NCBI GenBank assembly: GCA_016840125.1
Contig: JAEOSY010000603.1
Span: 1-26,716 of the forward strand
Length of the DNA stretch: 26,716 bases
Source of the DNA: Candidatus Helarchaeota archaeon
GTDB lineage: Archaea > Asgardarchaeota > Lokiarchaeia > Helarchaeales > HEL-GB-A
Direction of reading: 5' to 3'
Shown here: positions 23,432-26,716 of the stretch, piece by piece
Position numbering within the stretch: the first letter of the stretch is position 1
How the letters are laid out: each line of letters starts with the position of its first letter
Program-made: the position numbers and the translations under genes
The notes under the pieces: model-generated
What the model was told of the DNA's origin: nothing
Seen by the model: the letters and a program-made list of their open reading frames with translations, nothing else
The model's database searches: none

Positions 23432-24214
23432 ATGTCAGAAAAAGTGAATGTCTATTCTCTAGACGGGAAAGCAATCAAAACTATCCCCTTACCAGAGGTC
23501 TTCCAAACCCCCTTCCGCCCTCATATCATTAATCGCGCTGTTTTGGCACAACAAAGCCACCGATACCAACCAAAAGGTGTAAATAAAAAAGCCGGACAGC
23601 GGAACAGCGCCGAATCACTTGGACCCGGGCGCGGCATTTCACGAGTTCCACGCATCAAAGGCGGGGGAACTCCTGCAGCTCACCAAGGCGGTTTCGCCCC
23701 TGGAATTCGAGGCGGACGACAGGCACATCCACCGAAGTCAGAGAAAAATATCAGAAAAGGGATTAACAAAAAAGAGCGGGTGCTGGCAATCCGCTCTGCC
23801 ATCGCTGCTACTGCTAATAAAGAAAAAGTCAGTACTAGGGGTCATCAAATTGAGGAAATTGTTGAAATTCCTACTATCATCGCGGATGATATCGAAAAAT
23901 TACAGAAAACTAGTGAAGTTCGCGACTTCTTTGAATATATTGGGGCCATTCCCGATATAGAACGTGCGTCTGTTAAAAAAATCCGTCCTGGAAAAGGTAA
24001 AATGCGCAATCGCAAGTATAAAAAGAAGAAGAGCCTCCTGATTGTCGTTGGGAAAAATGACGGTATAGCTCGTGCGGCCCGAAATTTCCCCGGCGTCGAT
24101 ATCATTGAAGCCAAAAATCTTAGCGCTGAACTTCTTGCCCCTGGCGGGCATTGCGGACGTCTCACCCTGTGGTCTGAATCAGCCATTACTCAGCTCGGGT
24201 CTCTTTTTTCATAA
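23432..24214 (+). CDS. rpl4: Large-subunit ribosomal protein L4
   Basis: The 260-residue protein is archaeal/eukaryotic L4 (uL4, formerly L1e), whose extended loop lines the exit tunnel. The loop is visible as SLGPGRGISRVPRIKGGG followed by GGFAPGIRGGRQAHPPK. The globular part includes IRSAIAATANKEKV and the C-terminal LLAPGGHCGRLTLWSE. In nearly all archaea L23 and L2 follow; here the next gene is L40e on the other strand, and L23-L2 lie about 8 kb upstream. Confidence 0.97.
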   Translation: MSEKVNVYSLDGKAIKTIPLPEVFQTPFRPHIINRAVLAQQSHRYQPKGVNKKAGQRNSAESLGPGRGISRVPRIKGGGTPAAHQGGFAPGIRGGRQAHPPKSEKNIRKGINKKERVLAIRSAIAATANKEKVSTRGHQIEEIVEIPTIIADDIEKLQKTSEVRDFFEYIGAIPDIERASVKKIRPGKGKMRNRKYKKKKSLLIVVGKNDGIARAARNFPGVDIIEAKNLSAELLAPGGHCGRLTLWSESAITQLGSLFS

Positions 24215-24285
24215 GTAGAATTGGACTATTAAAGAGAGCAATTTAACAAGTAAAAATTCCTTTAATTGAGACTATATCAGGTACT

Positions 24286-24447
24286 TTACTTTCCGATCTC
24301 TCGTTTTTTGAATCGTAGCCGTTTTGATCGACATCGCCTGCACTTCGTCGCAGCCATCGGATTCCTCGCTCCACATTTGCGACAAATTTTCTTGAAAAGA
24401 AGACTATGAACGGCTATTTGCTTCTTTATTGGGTCTGTGATGGGCAT
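24286..24447 (-). CDS. rpl40e: Large-subunit ribosomal protein L40e
   Basis: A 53-codon gene reads from ATG 24447 to TAA 24286. The product starts MPITDPIKKQIAVHSLLFKK and carries a zinc knuckle C22-RK-C25 and C36-RR-C39, with the motif CGARNPMAATKCRRC and a basic end (RLRFKKREIGK). This is a full-length archaeal L40e; in eukaryotes the same protein is the C-terminal part of a ubiquitin fusion. There is no ubiquitin fusion here. It follows the DUF2284 gene by 71 bp and converges on L4. Confidence 0.95.
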   Translation of the reverse strand: MPITDPIKKQIAVHSLLFKKICRKCGARNPMAATKCRRCRSKRLRFKKREIGK

Positions 24448-24518
24448 ACCGTTTCATCTCAGGAATAGGTTTGACTCGATTATAACTTATGATCTAATAG
24501 GTGTTCTTAAAGTTTTAG

Positions 24519-25115
24519 TTATTCTAATAGAATCAATCCAAAATGTCTCATTTTTTCAATGTTGTCTTCATTGATAACTTCCAGCTCGAGTCCCGCATTA
24601 TGCACCGTTGTGAAAACATCGATTCCAACCGCTTCCAGCGAGGGACGCGCCTTGTTTTTATGTCGGCAGTAGCGGCGAGCGATCTCAACCGAGACTCCTT
24701 TCATAGAATCCTCTTGGATAATGCATTTTGTACATAACAGGCACGTACCTGCTGCGAAAGCGAGGGCTTTTACGAATCCCATGAAGAAGGCCTCTTTCTC
24801 TAGTTTAAACAGCGTCTTATTCATTTTCGCATGGTGCTTCTTGGGTTCTTCGAGCGTGCCCTTGAAACCTACGAGCATCGCATGTTTGTACTGCCCGATT
24901 AATTCTTGTGTTTTTTCCGGAGGCGGCACGAAGGGTGCGCAACATAATGAGTTTCCATAATTGGAGCACCCAAATTGGCACTTCCATCTGACCCACGAAC
25001 CGGGGACTTCGACTTTGTCTGCACTAATGTATTTAATCCATTCTTTCTCAGCGCCTTTCTTTACAGCAAGCACACTGAGTTCCTCGATTGCTTTCGTGAT
25101 TTTCTCTGGAACCAT
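24519..25115 (-). CDS. DUF2284 predicted metal-binding protein
   Basis: The 198-residue protein fits the DUF2284 family of cysteine-rich proteins found mainly in anaerobes. Cysteines cluster in WKCQFGCSNYGNSLCCAPF (residues about 44-62), CLLCTKC near 120 and CRHK near 150, and likely bind a metal or iron-sulfur cluster. Function is unknown. GGTGAGGAAGT precedes ATG 25115, and the gene is 15 bp after cobA, so it is probably part of the same operon. The pairing with corrinoid genes hints at, but does not prove, a role in cofactor or redox handling. Confidence 0.83.
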   Translation of the reverse strand: MVPEKITKAIEELSVLAVKKGAEKEWIKYISADKVEVPGSWVRWKCQFGCSNYGNSLCCAPFVPPPEKTQELIGQYKHAMLVGFKGTLEEPKKHHAKMNKTLFKLEKEAFFMGFVKALAFAAGTCLLCTKCIIQEDSMKGVSVEIARRYCRHKNKARPSLEAVGIDVFTTVHNAGLELEVINEDNIEKMRHFGLILLE

Positions 25116-25130
25116 ACTTCCTCACCAGAA

Positions 25131-25667
25131 TTAGAATTCTATCCCGAACCGCGCGTTGATCCCTTGGGTCGCAAAATAATGCTTTACCTGCTTCATTTGG
25201 GTCACCAGATCCGCCAGTTCCTTGATCTTTGGATGGACCTTCCGCCCAGTAATAATTAATTCTACGTGCTCGGGTTTGATTTTCATGAGTTCTAAGACGG
25301 GCTCTACTGGAATGAGCCCCATATCAATCGCAACGCCCACCTCATCCAAAATGACGATATCGTACTCGTCACTCAGTAATATCTCCTTGGCATGCTCAAT
25401 GCCCGCCTTCGCCTCATCGATATCAATTGGTTCAGGCTCTGAAATAAGGTCGGGACGTCCAAACTGCCTGATTGTGAGGTGCTCAATTTTTTTAGCGTGT
25501 TCTATCTCCCCGTATTTTACGTTCCCCTTCATAAATTGAATCATATAAACTTTGAATCCATGCCCCATGGCGCGAAATGCCTGCCCTAAAGCACAGGTGG
25601 TTTTCCCTTTGCCGGAACCAAAATAGACTTGAATTAGCCCTTGTTTAATTCTTCTTCGGGCACTCAT
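25131..25667 (-). CDS. cobA: Cob(I)alamin adenosyltransferase, CobA/BtuR type
   Basis: The 178-residue protein has the CobA-type P-loop GSGKGKTT at 17-24 in the context IQVYFGSGKGKTTCALGQAF. It also has the family segments YMIQFMKGN, DIVILDEVGVAID and ELIITGRKVHPKI. CobA transfers adenosyl from ATP to cob(I)alamin, making the coenzyme form used by mutases. A GGGGAG ribosome binding site overlaps the end of the MeaB gene, 5 bp upstream, which shows tight coupling. Neighbouring MeaB points to supply or repair of adenosylcobalamin for a methylmalonyl-CoA-type mutase. Confidence 0.93.
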   Translation of the reverse strand: MSARRRIKQGLIQVYFGSGKGKTTCALGQAFRAMGHGFKVYMIQFMKGNVKYGEIEHAKKIEHLTIRQFGRPDLISEPEPIDIDEAKAGIEHAKEILLSDEYDIVILDEVGVAIDMGLIPVEPVLELMKIKPEHVELIITGRKVHPKIKELADLVTQMKQVKHYFATQGINARFGIEF

Positions 25668-25672
25668 AATAG

Positions 25673-26641
25673 TTAACTCCCCTTAAGTTTCGATAAAAAG
25701 CCATCTGAAACCGATCCGGCGACATCATACACATTGTATTTCTTCTGATAAATCTGGTTTATCAAGGTCTCTTCAATATTGGGAAAAATATGTTCTAACA
25801 CATGTTTTTCAAGTTGCTGTTTAATAAGCGCTGTGAGTTTATCCTTCAATCGCTTTTTTCGTTTTTCTTCTAATATCCCAGCTAATTCTATATGTTCCTT
25901 GTGATTCCATATCTCTTCTAATAACTCGTCAACACCTTCCCCAGAGATTGAGTTCGTTTGAACCACAGGTGGGCGCCATCCACCTTGTCCGATGAACATG
26001 ACGGCATCGTCCAGCATCAGATCGAGCTGCACTGCAATTTCCTCGCCTCCCAGATCCTTCTTATTAACCACCAAAATATCACCGATTTCGAGGATACCCG
26101 CTTTTTGACATTGAATGGAATCGCCTAAGCCGGGAACATTGATTACAATTATTGTATCCGCCAGTTTCAGAACATCCACTTCACTCTGACCTGCACCCAC
26201 CGTTTCAACAATGATTATATCCATGCCAAAAGCTTCATACAACAAAGTTATATCATATGAAGCTCGCGACAAGCCACCCACTGCTCCCCGTGATGCCATA
26301 CTTCTCATAAACACTTTATCAGTCTTTAAATCGGACATCCGAATACGATCCCCTAAAAAGGCGCCCCCACTGAATGGGGAGGAGGGGTCGACTGATATAA
26401 TCCCGACGGATTTTCCTTCATCCACTAACCTTTGGACAACTTGGTTGATTAGAGTGCTTTTTCCAACACCCGGTGCTCCTGTCATCCCAATAATATACGA
26501 TTCTTTCGAGGTTTCGAAGTGTTTGAAAATATTACTAGCTAGTTCTGGGTCATTTTCGACCAAGGAAATCAATCGCGCTAACGCTGTCCTATCCTTTTGC
26601 TTAAACCGCGTGATTAATTCCTCAACATTATCCTTACGCAC
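25673..26641 (-). CDS. meaB: MeaB/ArgK-type GTPase chaperone of a B12-dependent mutase
   Basis: The 322-residue protein has a G3E-class GTPase core: P-loop GAPGVGKST at 55-63, the SVDPSSPFSGGAFLGDRIRM segment starting at about 83, ETVGAGQSE near 146-154 and NKKD at 193-196. The N-terminal helices and C-terminal dimerisation helices match MeaB. MeaB guards methylmalonyl-CoA mutase and gates adenosylcobalamin loading. The mutase gene itself is not seen and could lie beyond the right edge. GTG 26641 is used with GGTGA upstream. Confidence 0.93.
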   Translation of the reverse strand: MRKDNVEELITRFKQKDRTALARLISLVENDPELASNIFKHFETSKESYIIGMTGAPGVGKSTLINQVVQRLVDEGKSVGIISVDPSSPFSGGAFLGDRIRMSDLKTDKVFMRSMASRGAVGGLSRASYDITLLYEAFGMDIIIVETVGAGQSEVDVLKLADTIIVINVPGLGDSIQCQKAGILEIGDILVVNKKDLGGEEIAVQLDLMLDDAVMFIGQGGWRPPVVQTNSISGEGVDELLEEIWNHKEHIELAGILEEKRKKRLKDKLTALIKQQLEKHVLEHIFPNIEETLINQIYQKKYNVYDVAGSVSDGFLSKLKGS

Positions 26642-26691
26642 GAATAGTCACCAATCGTTTCGACTTTGAATTCTACGTACCGAATCGAAGA

Positions 26692-26703
26692 TCTATAAAA
26701 AAA
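26692..26703 (-). promoter_or_regulatory. TATA-like box of the MeaB-CobA-DUF2284 operon
   Basis: On the minus strand TTTTTTTATAGA lies about 50-60 bp before GTG 26641, implying a short leader of about 25 nt. This suggests the operon starts with meaB. Confidence 0.4.
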
Positions 26704-26716
26704 GTTTTGGGAAAAA

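Noticed and set aside
23845..24186. Long minus-strand open frames within L4
   Set aside because: They are shadows of the well-supported L4 gene.
26643..26690. TTCGA/TCGAA pairing upstream of meaB as a possible riboswitch
   Set aside because: The stem is short and there is no cobalamin-riboswitch core; the sequence looks like ordinary promoter and leader.

Overview
The window looks like archaeal chromosome of moderate to low G+C. It carries archaeal/eukaryotic-type ribosomal proteins (L3, L4, L23, L2, L40e), archaeal-type NOG1, PRPP synthetase and aspartate-semialdehyde dehydrogenase, intron-containing tRNAs, TATA-like boxes about 25 bp from start codons, and archaeal families such as UPF0248 and UPF0280. 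The mix of a BspA-type repeat surface protein, a TPR protein, zinc-ribbon proteins and a broken ribosomal-protein cluster would fit an Asgard archaeon, but that placement is inference, not proof.

Region by region. (1) 1-1920 is accessory and partly decayed. It has a gene end, a CRISPR RAMP-like open frame without a proper start, an unrecognised gene, small repeats, and a broken copy of the next gene's 5' part. (2) 1921-4408 holds an AbrB-PhoU phosphate-type regulator cut by an in-frame TAA, then a membrane/coiled-coil protein and an ATC-hydrolase-like protein. (3) 4465-5697 has an intron-containing tRNA-Ser(CGA), a QueG-like iron-sulfur protein on the minus strand, and a minus-strand tRNA-Leu(CAG) interrupted twice at non-canonical sites. 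(4) 5837-8440 is a plus-strand operon: PhoU/TrkA_C protein, UPF0248, NOG1. (5) 8437-11747 has a minus-strand AmrS-like radical SAM protein, then plus-strand PRPP synthetase and a membrane M28 peptidase. (6) 11838-13931 is a surface protein with 19 exact-length 25-residue repeats. (7) 14058-15057 is L23-L2. (8) 15058-22154 is mostly minus-strand (TPR protein, zinc-ribbon protein, asd, UPF0280, PHP phosphoesterase) with a plus-strand NfeD/ClpP-class protease. (9) 22252-24214 is L3-L4 with a structured leader. (10) 24286-26703, minus strand, is a MeaB-CobA-DUF2284 corrinoid-linked operon followed by a 53-codon L40e gene.

The strongest unusual feature is the tRNA-Leu(CAG) at 5524-5666. It has no anticodon-loop intron, but one 29-nt insert in the variable arm and another 29-nt insert in the T-loop. 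Each can fold into a bulge-helix-bulge-like structure whose predicted cuts restore a normal 85-nt tRNA-Leu. Other points are the split of the L3-L4-L23-L2 block into two loci in swapped order, the nonsense codon and partial duplication at the PhoU locus, and the RAMP-like remnant at the left edge.
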